Part shown: in pieces, positions 1-6,062 of the stretch
How the letters are laid out: every line of letters begins with the position of its first letter
Position numbering within the stretch: the stretch's first letter is position 1
From: Bacillus benzoevorans
Lineage (GTDB): Bacteria; Bacillota; Bacilli; Bacillales; Cytobacillaceae
Length of the DNA stretch: 7,292 nucleotides
Assembly (NCBI RefSeq): GCF_014207535.1
Contig: NZ_JACHGK010000004.1
Location: 209,250-216,541 of the forward strand
Direction: 5' to 3'
Notes under the pieces: generated by a model
What the model was told of the DNA's origin: nothing
Seen by the model: the letters and a program-made list of their open reading frames with translations, nothing else
Databases searched by the model: none
Position numbers and translations under genes: made by a program

Positions 1-624
1 AGACAGCTTTTCGAGTTCCAGCCTTATCCTGTCCTTTAGAGACCTTCTATTAGACAGCTTTTCTAAGTTCCAGCCTGATCCTGTCCTTTAGAGACCTTCT
101 ATTAGACAGCTTTTCTAAGTTCCAGCCACAACCTTTCCTTTAGAGGCCTTCTATTAGACAGCTTCTCTGAGTTCCAGCCTTATCCTGTCCTTTAGAGGCC
201 TTCTATTAGACAACTTTTCTGAGTTCCAGCCACAACCTGTCCTTTAGAGACCTTCTATTAGACAGCTTTTCTGGGTTCCAGCCTTATCCTGTCCTTTAGA
301 GGCCTTCTATTAGACAGCTTTCCTGAGTTCCAGCCTTATCCTGTCCTTTTGAGGCCTTCTATTAGACAGCTTTTCTGAGTTCCAGCCACAACCTGTCCTT
401 TAGAGGGTCTTCTATTAGACAGCTTCTCTGGGTTCCAGCCTTATCCTGTCCTTTTGAGGCCTTCTATTAGACAGCTTTTTTGGGTTCCAGCCTTATCCTG
501 TCCTTCAGAGACCTTCTATTAGACAGCTTTTTTGAGTTCCAGCCTTATCCTGTCCTTTAGAGGCCTTCTATTAGACAGCTTTTTTGAGTTCCAGCCACAA
601 CCTGTCCTTTAGAGACCTTCTATT
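1..624. repeat. 52-bp tandem repeat (minisatellite), 12 intact copies
   Basis: Twelve head-to-tail copies begin at 1, 52, 104, 156, 208, 260, 312, 364, 417, 469, 521 and 573. All are 52 bp except the first (51) and the eighth (53). Each opens with AGACAGCTTTTCTGAG or a close variant, has CTGTCCTTTAGAG in the middle and ends CCTTCTATT. Two versions of the central segment occur: CTTATCC in most copies and CACAACC in copies 3, 5, 8 and 12. The array is cut by the left edge, so its true length is unknown. Since 52 is not a multiple of three and the minus strand has TAA/TAG at the unit joint, it is not a coding repeat. There are no unique spacers, so it is not CRISPR. Function unknown. Confidence 0.97.
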
Positions 625-716
625 AGACAGCTTTTCATGTTTTCCTGCTGAGGGTGTCCAAATAAGCACTGGGTTCGGACAAATTTTCTGATTTCCCTGC
701 TGATGAGTCCAAATGA
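625..716. repeat. Two diverged edge units of the 52-bp array
   Basis: The sequence after copy 12 looks unique but keeps the register. Position 625 begins AGACAGCTTTTC and position 677 begins GGACAAATTTTC, exactly 52 bp later. Both continue into CCTGCTGA and then GTCCAAAT. The first 35 bases of the unit at 625 match the intact repeat in length, with TGTCC at the same offset. These are best read as degraded or sister-type units flanking the homogeneous array. The second unit fades out around 716. Confidence 0.7.
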
Positions 717-780
717 AATGAACAATGAACCCGCCCCATGCCCCTTCCCTTAACAAAATCCGCCGTATTTCGCTATTTTA

Positions 781-789
781 TGTTACAAT
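781..789 (+). promoter_or_regulatory. Extended -10 promoter for the zinc-ribbon gene
   Basis: TGTTACAAT reads as TG-N-TACAAT, an extended -10 element with 5 of 6 matches to TATAAT, 35 bp upstream of the start codon. No good -35 is seen at 17 bp; an extended -10 can tolerate that. A TTAACA at 750-755 is too far upstream to pair with this -10, though it could pair with a weaker TATTTT at 774-779. The assignment is by pattern only. Confidence 0.45.
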
Positions 790-823
790 TTGTTTACAAA
801 GATAAACGTTAAGGAGGGATACC

Positions 824-2026
824 ATGTACTGCCATAAATGCGGAGAGCAGGTTATCGCGGATGCGCAGTTTTGTCCTCATTGCGGTGCGAAGGTGCAGAA
901 TTCGGCGCAGGAAGAGATGGCTGCAGGCACAACAACAGCATCAAGGCTGGACAAACCAGAGAAGCCGCGGAACCATTCGGCACTAAACCGAACATTACCA
1001 GTACTTATTCCAATTATTAGTTTTCTGCTTATAGCGGCCGGGCTGGCATTTTATTATGTTCAGGAACAGAAAATCAATAAAGAAGTTTTACAATTAAAAG
1101 AAGATGCTGAAACAGCAGCATTAAAAACGAAATATAAGCAGGCGAAGGGAATTCTTGAAGAGGCATTGAACAAGCGCCCGAACTATGAAACTTTAACCAT
1201 TGATTTAAAAGCCGTAGAAAAAGCCATACAATACGACGAAAGCTTTGCTGTGGTCAGTGAACATATTAAGAAATCACAATTCGATGCTGCCGGCAAAGAG
1301 TTAACAAACTTAAAGAATCAATTAAACGCGGAACACAGTCCGATATTTGTGCCGCTGCAAAGGCAATTGAAAGAAAAGGAAGTAAACATTACGGTTGGAA
1401 AAATAAAAACCGAACTGAACAATTTAACGACCGTTGACGAGCTTGGCGGAAAGCTTTCCATTCTCGCATCCCTTCCTGAAAAAGAAGCCAGCGCCGTAAG
1501 AAAAGAAATCATCAATAAAATTGTCCAAATCAGTATGGATCAGGCTGGGCAGCTGCTGAAGGACAAGCAATTCTCGAAGGCCATTTCCACTGTTGATAAA
1601 GGGCTGCAATACGCGGTGAATGACGAGAAATTAACAGCATTAAAGGGACGGATTGAGCAGGATAAGAACGCTTTTGAAAAAGCGGAGCAGGAAAGAATCG
1701 AACAGGCGATGGAATCTGCGGCACAGGAGGATTTAAAAAATAAAACGGCTGCCGCTGAAGTACTTGAACTGCTGGCAGAAGTCAACGAATACGGTGATTT
1801 ATATGTATCAGGCTCCGTCAACAATAAAGCGACAACTAATATTTACTCTGTTACAGTGTATTACAGCATCTATGATGAAAATGCCAGTTTAATAGAATCC
1901 GGAGATACAGTGGTTTATCCTTATTTACTGGAACCGGGGGATACGGGGACGTTTGATAATACTCATTACGGACTGCATGAAAATGCCACCGTCGAAATTG
2001 ATAACATCACCTGGTATCTCCAATAA
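824..2026 (+). CDS. Zinc-ribbon, single-span membrane protein with FxLYD-like C-terminal domain
   Basis: This 400-residue protein is probably a membrane-anchored envelope protein of unknown exact role. Residues 1-24 form a zinc ribbon with two CxxC pairs (Cys3, Cys6, Cys17, Cys20), expected in the cytoplasm. A Lys/Pro/Thr-rich linker leads to one membrane helix at about 58-78. Residues 80-310 are helical, charged and partly TPR- or coiled-coil-like, with an Ala/Glu/Lys-rich stretch near 280-310. The last ~85 residues (LYVSGSVNNKATTNIYSVTV onward) are a beta-rich domain resembling the FxLYD family found in extracytoplasmic proteins. ATG 824 follows AAGGAGG at 811-817 with ideal spacing. The layout zinc ribbon, membrane helix, extracellular helical region and beta domain is common among uncharacterised Bacillus surface proteins, and the TcaA-like proteins have a similar front end. 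A protease gene follows 73 bp later, suggesting a shared envelope task. Domain calls are from memory of families, not a search. Confidence 0.93.
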   Translation: MYCHKCGEQVIADAQFCPHCGAKVQNSAQEEMAAGTTTASRLDKPEKPRNHSALNRTLPVLIPIISFLLIAAGLAFYYVQEQKINKEVLQLKEDAETAALKTKYKQAKGILEEALNKRPNYETLTIDLKAVEKAIQYDESFAVVSEHIKKSQFDAAGKELTNLKNQLNAEHSPIFVPLQRQLKEKEVNITVGKIKTELNNLTTVDELGGKLSILASLPEKEASAVRKEIINKIVQISMDQAGQLLKDKQFSKAISTVDKGLQYAVNDEKLTALKGRIEQDKNAFEKAEQERIEQAMESAAQEDLKNKTAAAEVLELLAEVNEYGDLYVSGSVNNKATTNIYSVTVYYSIYDENASLIESGDTVVYPYLLEPGDTGTFDNTHYGLHENATVEIDNITWYLQ

Positions 2027-2041
2027 TAGGCCCCCTAATAG

Positions 2042-2073
2042 ACAAGCGGGCTGTATCCTGTTTGTATTTTTTT
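2042..2073 (+). terminator. Hairpin with U-tract between the two plus-strand genes
   Basis: ACAAGCGGG (2042-2050) pairs with CCTGTTTGT (2057-2065) as nine base pairs, two of them G-U, around a 6-base loop. ATTTTTTT follows at once. This has the form of an intrinsic terminator of moderate strength. It lies between the zinc-ribbon gene and the protease gene, so it either ends the first transcript or lets a fraction through, making protease expression lower than that of the first gene. No clear separate promoter is visible in the 73-bp gap. Confidence 0.6.
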
Positions 2074-2099
2074 AAAAAGTAAGAAAGAAGGTGGCAAAA

Positions 2100-3236
2100 A
2101 TGAAGAAAGTGCTCATTAGTTTAATCATCACACTCCTGATTTGGGGTGCCGGTGCTTTTGCCTTCTTTTTCATAAAAGAGTATGTTCCCAAACAGCTGAA
2201 AGCAGCTTCTGATATTGTTACAACGGAAAAAGAGGTTGAGAATGAAAAAGAAGTTTCACAGGATTTGAAGGAAGTTATTCATAATGTACAAAAACTGGTT
2301 GTGAAAATTCAGCTCGAAGACGGCTCGTTGGGGTCCGGTTTCGTATATAACAATCAAGGGGATGTCGTCACGAATGCCCATGTTGTCGCGAATACAAAGG
2401 ATGTGACGGTAGTGACGGCGGATTCGAAGGAATTGCCGGGGACCGTTATCGGCATTGGTCAGGACACAGATGTGGCCGTGGTGCGCGTTCCCGGACTTGC
2501 CGACACGGAACCGCTGAAGGTGGCACGTGAGCGGAAGGGTGAAATCGGGGACGAGGTGCTGGCATTGGGAAGCCCGCTCGGTTACCAAAATACCGTCACA
2601 ACAGGGATTATCAGTGGAATTGACCGTGACATTGATATCGAGCCGTTTCATTATGAGGACGCCTATCAGATTTCTGCACCGATTGCTCCGGGGAACAGCG
2701 GCGGTCCGTTAGTCGACAGCAAAACCGGAGAAGTGCTGGGAATTAATTCGGCGGGACTTATGGAGGTCGCAGGCTCAATCGGCTTCAGTATTCCGATTAC
2801 AAGCGTTCTTCCACTCATTGATGGCTGGGTTGCTTCACCTATGACAGATTTGCCTGCGATAGAAATGGGCGGAAATGAGTATGCCCAGGAAGAAGAGTAT
2901 TCATTGGAGGAATACTCGAACTATCTAGTGCAGTATTTTTATGAAAGTCTGAATTACGGCGATTATGTCACGGCATATTCCCTGCTGGGCGCTTCATGGC
3001 AGTCTAATACAACATATGACGAATTCCGTAAAGGCTATCTCAATACTCTCGCTGTAAAAATCAATGATATTACAGCATCAGCTTCTGATAACACAGGCAC
3101 CGTGACGGCAGTGATTACGGCGCAGGAACGGAAAGACAGCGGAACAGTCTACAGCCAATACAAAGTGAACTACAAAATAGGCTATGAAAATGACCAACTA
3201 GTAATTATCTCCGGTGCTGGGGAAAAGCTGGAGTAG
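2100..3236 (+). CDS. Membrane-anchored HtrA-like serine protease (S1C) with NTF2-like C-terminal domain, no PDZ
   Basis: This is a trypsin-like serine protease of the HtrA/DegP group, anchored in the membrane and acting outside it. Residues 1-27 are an N-terminal signal anchor, followed by a Glu/Lys-rich helical linker. The protease domain spans about 60-246. The triad is visible as His94 in TNAHVV, Asp124 in DTDVAVVRV and Ser200 in APGNSGGPL. Classical HtrA proteins then carry a PDZ domain. Here residues ~270-378 instead resemble an NTF2-like fold (YLVQYFYESLNYGDYVTAYS start, beta-rich end). A GTG at 2091 is in frame, but it lies inside the Shine-Dalgarno sequence AAGGTGG (2088-2094), so ATG 2100 is preferred, giving 378 residues. 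Bacillus HtrA-type proteases handle misfolded secreted proteins under envelope stress; the substrate here is unknown. The gene follows the zinc-ribbon membrane protein and is closed by a strong terminator. Confidence 0.93.
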   Translation: MKKVLISLIITLLIWGAGAFAFFFIKEYVPKQLKAASDIVTTEKEVENEKEVSQDLKEVIHNVQKLVVKIQLEDGSLGSGFVYNNQGDVVTNAHVVANTKDVTVVTADSKELPGTVIGIGQDTDVAVVRVPGLADTEPLKVARERKGEIGDEVLALGSPLGYQNTVTTGIISGIDRDIDIEPFHYEDAYQISAPIAPGNSGGPLVDSKTGEVLGINSAGLMEVAGSIGFSIPITSVLPLIDGWVASPMTDLPAIEMGGNEYAQEEEYSLEEYSNYLVQYFYESLNYGDYVTAYSLLGASWQSNTTYDEFRKGYLNTLAVKINDITASASDNTGTVTAVITAQERKDSGTVYSQYKVNYKIGYENDQLVIISGAGEKLE

Positions 3237-3248
3237 TCAGCGGCATCG

Positions 3249-3281
3249 AAAGACCCATCAGATTTTACCTGATGGGTCTTT
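3249..3281. terminator. Strong bidirectional terminator between convergent genes
   Basis: AAAGACCCATCAG (3249-3261) and CTGATGGGTCTTT (3269-3281) form a perfect 13-bp stem with a 7-base loop. It starts 12 bp after the protease stop codon and lies just beyond the stop of the convergent rhodanese gene. The T-run after the stem is short in both directions (TTTATTAT on plus), but the stem is strong, and the position fits a shared terminator for both genes. Confidence 0.88.
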
Positions 3282-3306
3282 ATTATAAGCAGATTTCACT
3301 TAAGAC

Positions 3307-3708
3307 TTATTTCTCGATCTCATAAGTCCACTCGTTCATGCCGCCCTTCATGTTTTTAATATGTGTAAAGCCGCTCTTGGCCAGCATTTCGCTGGCATTT
3401 GAGGAACGATTCCCGCTTCTGCAGACCATTAAGTAGGAAGTATCCTTGTCCAAATCTTCCATTCTATTATCGATTTCGTCCTCAGGAATTAACGTTGCAT
3501 TCGGAATATGACCTTCCTTATATTCCGCCTCTGTCCGGACATCAATGACAACCACTTCATTCTTGTCAATAAGCTCCTTGGCATGCTTGACATTCACATC
3601 TTCATACAGCTTTCCATCACTGTTTTCACTGCTCGTAACAGCGCTTCCACATGCGGCGAGCATCAGCATACTGCACACTATTAGTATCGCAAAGGTTGTT
3701 TTTTTCAT
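3307..3708 (-). CDS. Rhodanese-domain lipoprotein
   Basis: This is a small (133-residue) rhodanese-like sulfurtransferase tethered outside the membrane. MKKTTFAILIVCSMLMLAAC is a lipoprotein signal with lipobox LAAC; Cys20 would be lipidated. The single rhodanese domain covers about 36-130, with the family landmarks VVVIDVRTEAEYKEGHIPNA and the active-site loop CRSGNRS, where Cys96 is the expected persulfide carrier. The C-terminal motif NMKGGMNEW is also typical. An upstream in-frame ATG at 3744 lacks a ribosome site and would bury the signal peptide. ATG 3708 lies 8 bases after GGGAGGG and is preferred; ATG 3714 is too close to it. Such lipoproteins are common in Bacillus. The physiological sulfur donor and acceptor are not known, and a redox or thiol-repair role in the envelope is inference. 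The gene is transcribed divergently from the small membrane protein. Confidence 0.94.
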   Translation of the reverse strand: MKKTTFAILIVCSMLMLAACGSAVTSSENSDGKLYEDVNVKHAKELIDKNEVVVIDVRTEAEYKEGHIPNATLIPEDEIDNRMEDLDKDTSYLMVCRSGNRSSNASEMLAKSGFTHIKNMKGGMNEWTYEIEK

Positions 3709-3871
3709 GTTCATTTCCCTCCCATATGAATTTCCCCAATTCAAATATACTCACCCCCCTGGATTTTTACTAGCTACTATTTTCACTTTATGAACGTATG
3801 TGAACCTTTTTTTAAATTCATAGTCGAAGGCAGGCATACAAGTTGTTGTTGCCGAACCGGTAAAATAGAGG

Positions 3872-4096
3872 ATGGAATGGATTATCGGCTTTTATGGGAT
3901 TCAACTGATCATACTTATCGTCCTCATTATGGCATCATGGCTGATTTGGGACCGCCGCTTGAAGAAGAAACACGGCAAAGACGTCCCGCCCGGCTTCGTC
4001 CGGACAAACGAAGTACCGATTGATCTAACGACCGGGAAGAAGCTGGTCGTATTCTATCATCCTGAGTCGGGGGAGCGTTTTTATAAAGAGGAGTAA
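3872..4096 (+). CDS. Small single-span membrane protein of unknown function
   Basis: This 74-residue protein has a membrane helix at about residues 4-26 (Ile/Leu-rich, ending at WLIWDRR), then a basic patch (RRLKKKHGK, residues 28-36), placing the C-terminus in the cytoplasm by the positive-inside rule. The tail carries a tidy motif series: DVPPGFVRTNEVPIDLTTGK, then VVFYHPESGERFYKEE. I recall similar short membrane proteins with PPGF and TGERxY motifs in Bacillus genomes, but know no function. The start is unusual. The in-frame stop TAG at 3866-3868 rules out a longer form, and the only purine-rich sequence, AGAGG (3867-3871), directly abuts ATG 3872, so translation initiation should be weak. 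An overlapping frame from 3790 is less plausible in composition. Confidence 0.8.
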   Translation: MEWIIGFYGIQLIILIVLIMASWLIWDRRLKKKHGKDVPPGFVRTNEVPIDLTTGKKLVVFYHPESGERFYKEE

Positions 4097-4102
4097 TGAA
4101 TT

Positions 4103-4131
4103 AAGGACAAGAGTGCAGCACTTCTGTCCTT
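4103..4131 (+). terminator. Terminator after the 74-residue protein gene
   Basis: AAGGACA (4103-4109) pairs with TGTCCTT (4125-4131), and inside it AGTG (4112-4115) pairs with CACT (4119-4122), giving a long hairpin with a small internal mismatch. It begins 6 bp after the stop codon. The T-tail is poor (GATTATATTTA), so termination efficiency is uncertain. Confidence 0.6.
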
Positions 4132-4179
4132 GATTATATTTACGCACCCCTTCTCCATAAATTTAGTGGAAAGGTTCGC

Positions 4180-4216
4180 AAAAAAAAGGAGGAAGATACC
4201 TATTCCCCCCTCCCTT
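4180..4216 (-). terminator. Terminator of the 130-residue protein gene (minus strand)
   Basis: Read on the minus strand, AAGGGAGG pairs with CCTCCTTT (eight pairs, one G-U) across a 16-base loop, and a run of T residues continues the 3' arm (A-run 4180-4187 on plus). The 5' arm starts at the stop codon. The loop is longer than usual, so this is a moderate candidate. Confidence 0.5.
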
Positions 4217-4608
4217 CATTTCCAGCGTAGAGAAATTGTTAGTTTGCAGCAATCATATCCCTCTATTGCTGATGAGAATTGGATACGCAATCCATCAGGA
4301 GTATAACGAACCGCCAAATCTGATGTAACACCGATGGAACGAATTAATTTTTCCACTTCTGCTTTATGAGAGGCCTGTGCTTCAGCCATTAACTTCGCAT
4401 TAAATTCTTTAGACTGAGCTAATTTATCCAGAACCTTACTGGCATCTTTCATTAGTTTCTTTGTTTGATTGGCTGATTGAGATAACACCGAACCATCCAC
4501 AGGCTGCATCGGCCGCGGCTGCCACTGCCAATAAACCGGCTGATAATACGACTGGAGGTAATTCCCGGGGTGCTGATAATAACGAGGTTGATATGGATAA
4601 AAATTCAC
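4216..4608 (-). CDS. Hypothetical protein with Tyr/Pro/Gln-rich N-terminus and helical middle
   Basis: This is a 130-residue protein of no family I recognise. Residues 1-37 are rich in Tyr, Pro and Gln (NFYPYQPRYYQHPGNYLQSY), a composition often seen in Bacillus spore-coat or surface proteins. Residues ~45-92 are a charged amphipathic helix with coiled-coil potential (KKLMKDASKVLDKLAQSKEF, then AEAQASHKAEVEKLIRS). The end looks like a short beta segment, with DLAVRYTPDGLRIQFSS followed by a Cys-Cys pair and LTISLRW. No signal peptide or membrane helix is seen. The open frame reaches an ATG at 4653, but that has no ribosome site. GTG 4608 sits 9 bases after GGAGG and starts exactly at the Tyr-rich segment, so it is chosen. 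The gene is flanked by terminators on both sides and is probably monocistronic. A spore role is only a guess from composition and a CATA-type promoter match upstream. Confidence 0.78.
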   Translation of the reverse strand: MNFYPYQPRYYQHPGNYLQSYYQPVYWQWQPRPMQPVDGSVLSQSANQTKKLMKDASKVLDKLAQSKEFNAKLMAEAQASHKAEVEKLIRSIGVTSDLAVRYTPDGLRIQFSSAIEGYDCCKLTISLRWK

Positions 4609-4641
4609 TGTACCCACCCTCCGCTTCAGATGACATATCAT

Positions 4642-4650
4642 TAACGTATG
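4642..4650 (-). promoter_or_regulatory. Possible sporulation-type -10 (CATACGTTA) upstream of the 130-residue protein gene
   Basis: On the minus strand CATACGTTA matches the sigma-K -10 pattern CATANNNTA and nearly matches the sigma-E pattern CATACANT, 33 bp upstream of the GTG start. No convincing matching -35 (AC for sigma-K, ATA-type for sigma-E) is at the right distance, so this is a weak call. Confidence 0.25.
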
Positions 4651-4746
4651 CACCGCGGCTTGTTTGAGGGAATGGGGTGCGGGATTACATAGCCTTTGCC
4701 ATACAAAAACCAGCTATACTTATCCAGTTTTATAGCACAGCAATAC

Positions 4747-4780
4747 AAAAGGTGCGGCAGGAACACCTGCCACACCTTTT
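4747..4780. terminator. Strong bidirectional hairpin terminator
   Basis: AAAAGGTGCGGCAGG (4747-4761) and CCTGCCACACCTTTT (4766-4780) pair over 15 positions with one C/A mismatch around an AACA loop. There is a T-run on either strand at the stem end. It lies 73 bp beyond the stop of the minus-strand SLH gene and upstream of the 130-residue protein gene, so it probably acts as a second, backup terminator for the SLH transcript and insulates the next gene. Confidence 0.8.
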
Positions 4781-4801
4781 ATCAAGAACAATCGTTCAAA
4801 C

Positions 4802-4848
4802 AAATCGGGGCGTCACTGTCTCCCCGATTTTGCGTGATGCCCCGATTT
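4802..4848 (-). terminator. Terminator of the SLH gene with two competing stems
   Basis: AAATCGGGG (4802-4810) can pair with CCCCGATTT at 4822-4830 (9 bp, 11-base loop) or with the second CCCCGATTT at 4840-4848. The second pairing extends to a 10-bp stem plus a further four pairs (TCAC/GTGA) after one mismatch. On the minus strand the structure begins 4 bases after the SLH stop codon and is followed by GTTTG, a short T-tail. It is likely a terminator or mRNA 3'-end stabiliser. The two pairings exclude each other. Confidence 0.7.
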
Positions 4849-4852
4849 GAAG

Positions 4853-6028
4853 TTATCGGATTAACGAAAACGGCATGGCATATTCACGTAGTCCGGCGGC
4901 ATAGGCTCCGAATTCGTAGGGATTGAGATAGACGACAAAGTTGGATCGGGTCAGGTAGAAGTTGAACTGAATTTCATCGAGACTTGCCGGACCGCCGGCG
5001 TATTCATAATGTTCATGGTTCATCTCATTTAACTTGTTGATTATTGTGCTCTCATAGCCTGGTTTCGTTGCTAATTCATGGAGCGAAATGAAGACAGCAT
5101 TTTTCACATCATAGTTAAATGAATAACGCATCTGATTTGGATGGGCTCCACCGGTATAGGTGTAATTATCAAAAACGACACTAATATAATCGAAATCGAC
5201 ACGCGGCAGCGAATAAGTCACTTCATAGAGATAATATTGCCCCATTAATACATCTTCCAGGGCCAGTTCCATAACATCCTTTCTGTTTTGCGCCTGAAGC
5301 TGTCCGTCCTGCTGCATCGCTTGATTTAAATTGGTAAAATCATTTGCACCGGTCATATCAATGAATTGCGGATAATAGACCAGATCTGCTGCTTTTCTTG
5401 GATAAGAAACGATTTTCAGACGAAACTGAGGGTTCATCGACCTTGCCGTAAATACAGCCATCTGCGCCCTTGTAACAGGTGCTGATGGGTTAAACGTTGT
5501 TGCGGTGTATCCGGATGTAATACCGGATGCGAGAAGCGGAGTAATATACTGATATCCCCAATAATCCGCCCCCATATCAGCCCAGTCCACAGGCACATGA
5601 CCGCTGATGCCAAAGGCCAGATTTGTAATCTTCGCCATCTCAACGCGCTTTAACTGCCCTTTTGGATTAAACTTCCCGGATTTAGCAAACCAGCCGGCAT
5701 TTACCGCAGCAGCAATTTCCTTGTAAAACAAATGCGTCTTTGGCACATCGCTGAAGCCCGGATTCGGCACATTTGCAGTCGAAATTCCTTTCGCACGAAC
5801 TAAAATAGCCGCAGCCTCTTCTCTTGTTACAGGAGCATCCTTATCAAAAATGCCATTTGCCTTCCCCTTCAAAACTCCCAGGTCCGCCAGATAATAAATC
5901 TCCTTTTCCGCCCAGTGACCTGAAGGAACATCTGAAAAGACCACTGCCGCTTCTGTTTTTAAAGAAGCCCCAGCAATAAACAGCGCCATCACAAAGACGA
6001 AACAAATACATTTTCGTAAAAACCGCAT
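4853..6028 (-). CDS. Secreted SLH-domain protein with DUF4163/DUF3298-type C-terminal region
   Basis: This 391-residue protein is predicted to be exported and held on the wall. Residues 1-27 are a signal peptide (basic start, hydrophobic core, TEA-A cleavage region). Three SLH domains follow at about 29-80, 90-142 and 147-199, with typical starts (FSDVPSGHWA, FSDVPKTHLF) and ends (PVTREEAAAI, PVTRAQMAVF). SLH triplets bind pyruvylated secondary wall polymer. Residues ~205-260 resemble DUF4163, and ~265-391 resemble DUF3298 with the landmark YTGGAHPN and the closing NPYEFGAYAAG. The same pair occurs in the anti-sigma factor RsiV, where it senses lysozyme, and in the deacetylase PdaC. No catalytic domain is attached here, so a ligand-binding role is inferred. 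The frame extends to an ATG at 6061, but ATG 6028, 8 bases after GAGGTG, is the supported start. Two terminator hairpins follow. Confidence 0.94.
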   Translation of the reverse strand: MRFLRKCICFVFVMALFIAGASLKTEAAVVFSDVPSGHWAEKEIYYLADLGVLKGKANGIFDKDAPVTREEAAAILVRAKGISTANVPNPGFSDVPKTHLFYKEIAAAVNAGWFAKSGKFNPKGQLKRVEMAKITNLAFGISGHVPVDWADMGADYWGYQYITPLLASGITSGYTATTFNPSAPVTRAQMAVFTARSMNPQFRLKIVSYPRKAADLVYYPQFIDMTGANDFTNLNQAMQQDGQLQAQNRKDVMELALEDVLMGQYYLYEVTYSLPRVDFDYISVVFDNYTYTGGAHPNQMRYSFNYDVKNAVFISLHELATKPGYESTIINKLNEMNHEHYEYAGGPASLDEIQFNFYLTRSNFVVYLNPYEFGAYAAGLREYAMPFSLIR

Positions 6029-6062
6029 TTGACATTCACCTCGTTTTTTTTTTTTAAACATT

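Noticed and set aside
1..640. CRISPR array
   Set aside because: Units are contiguous 52-bp copies with no variable spacers and no cas genes nearby.
571..756. 61-codon minus-strand frame running into the 52-bp repeat
   Set aside because: The frame is made from repeat sequence and ends at the stop codon in the unit joint; the 52-bp period changes frame each copy and no other copy continues it.
2035..2065. Extra copy of the 52-bp repeat between the two plus-strand genes
   Set aside because: AATAGACAAGC and ATCCTGT resemble parts of the repeat, but the spacing and the rest do not match; the hairpin terminator explains the segment better.
2256..2651. 131-codon minus-strand frame inside the protease gene
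   Set aside because: It lies wholly opposite the protease catalytic domain, has no recognisable domain and is a composition shadow.
3790..4023. 77-codon plus-strand frame overlapping the 74-residue membrane protein
   Set aside because: No ribosome site at its start, Arg/Pro-rich shadow composition, and the overlapping frame has a convincing membrane helix and conserved-looking tail.
4461..4667. 68-codon plus-strand frame opposite the 130-residue protein gene
   Set aside because: Ala/Asn-rich shadow of the minus-strand gene, with no ribosome site.
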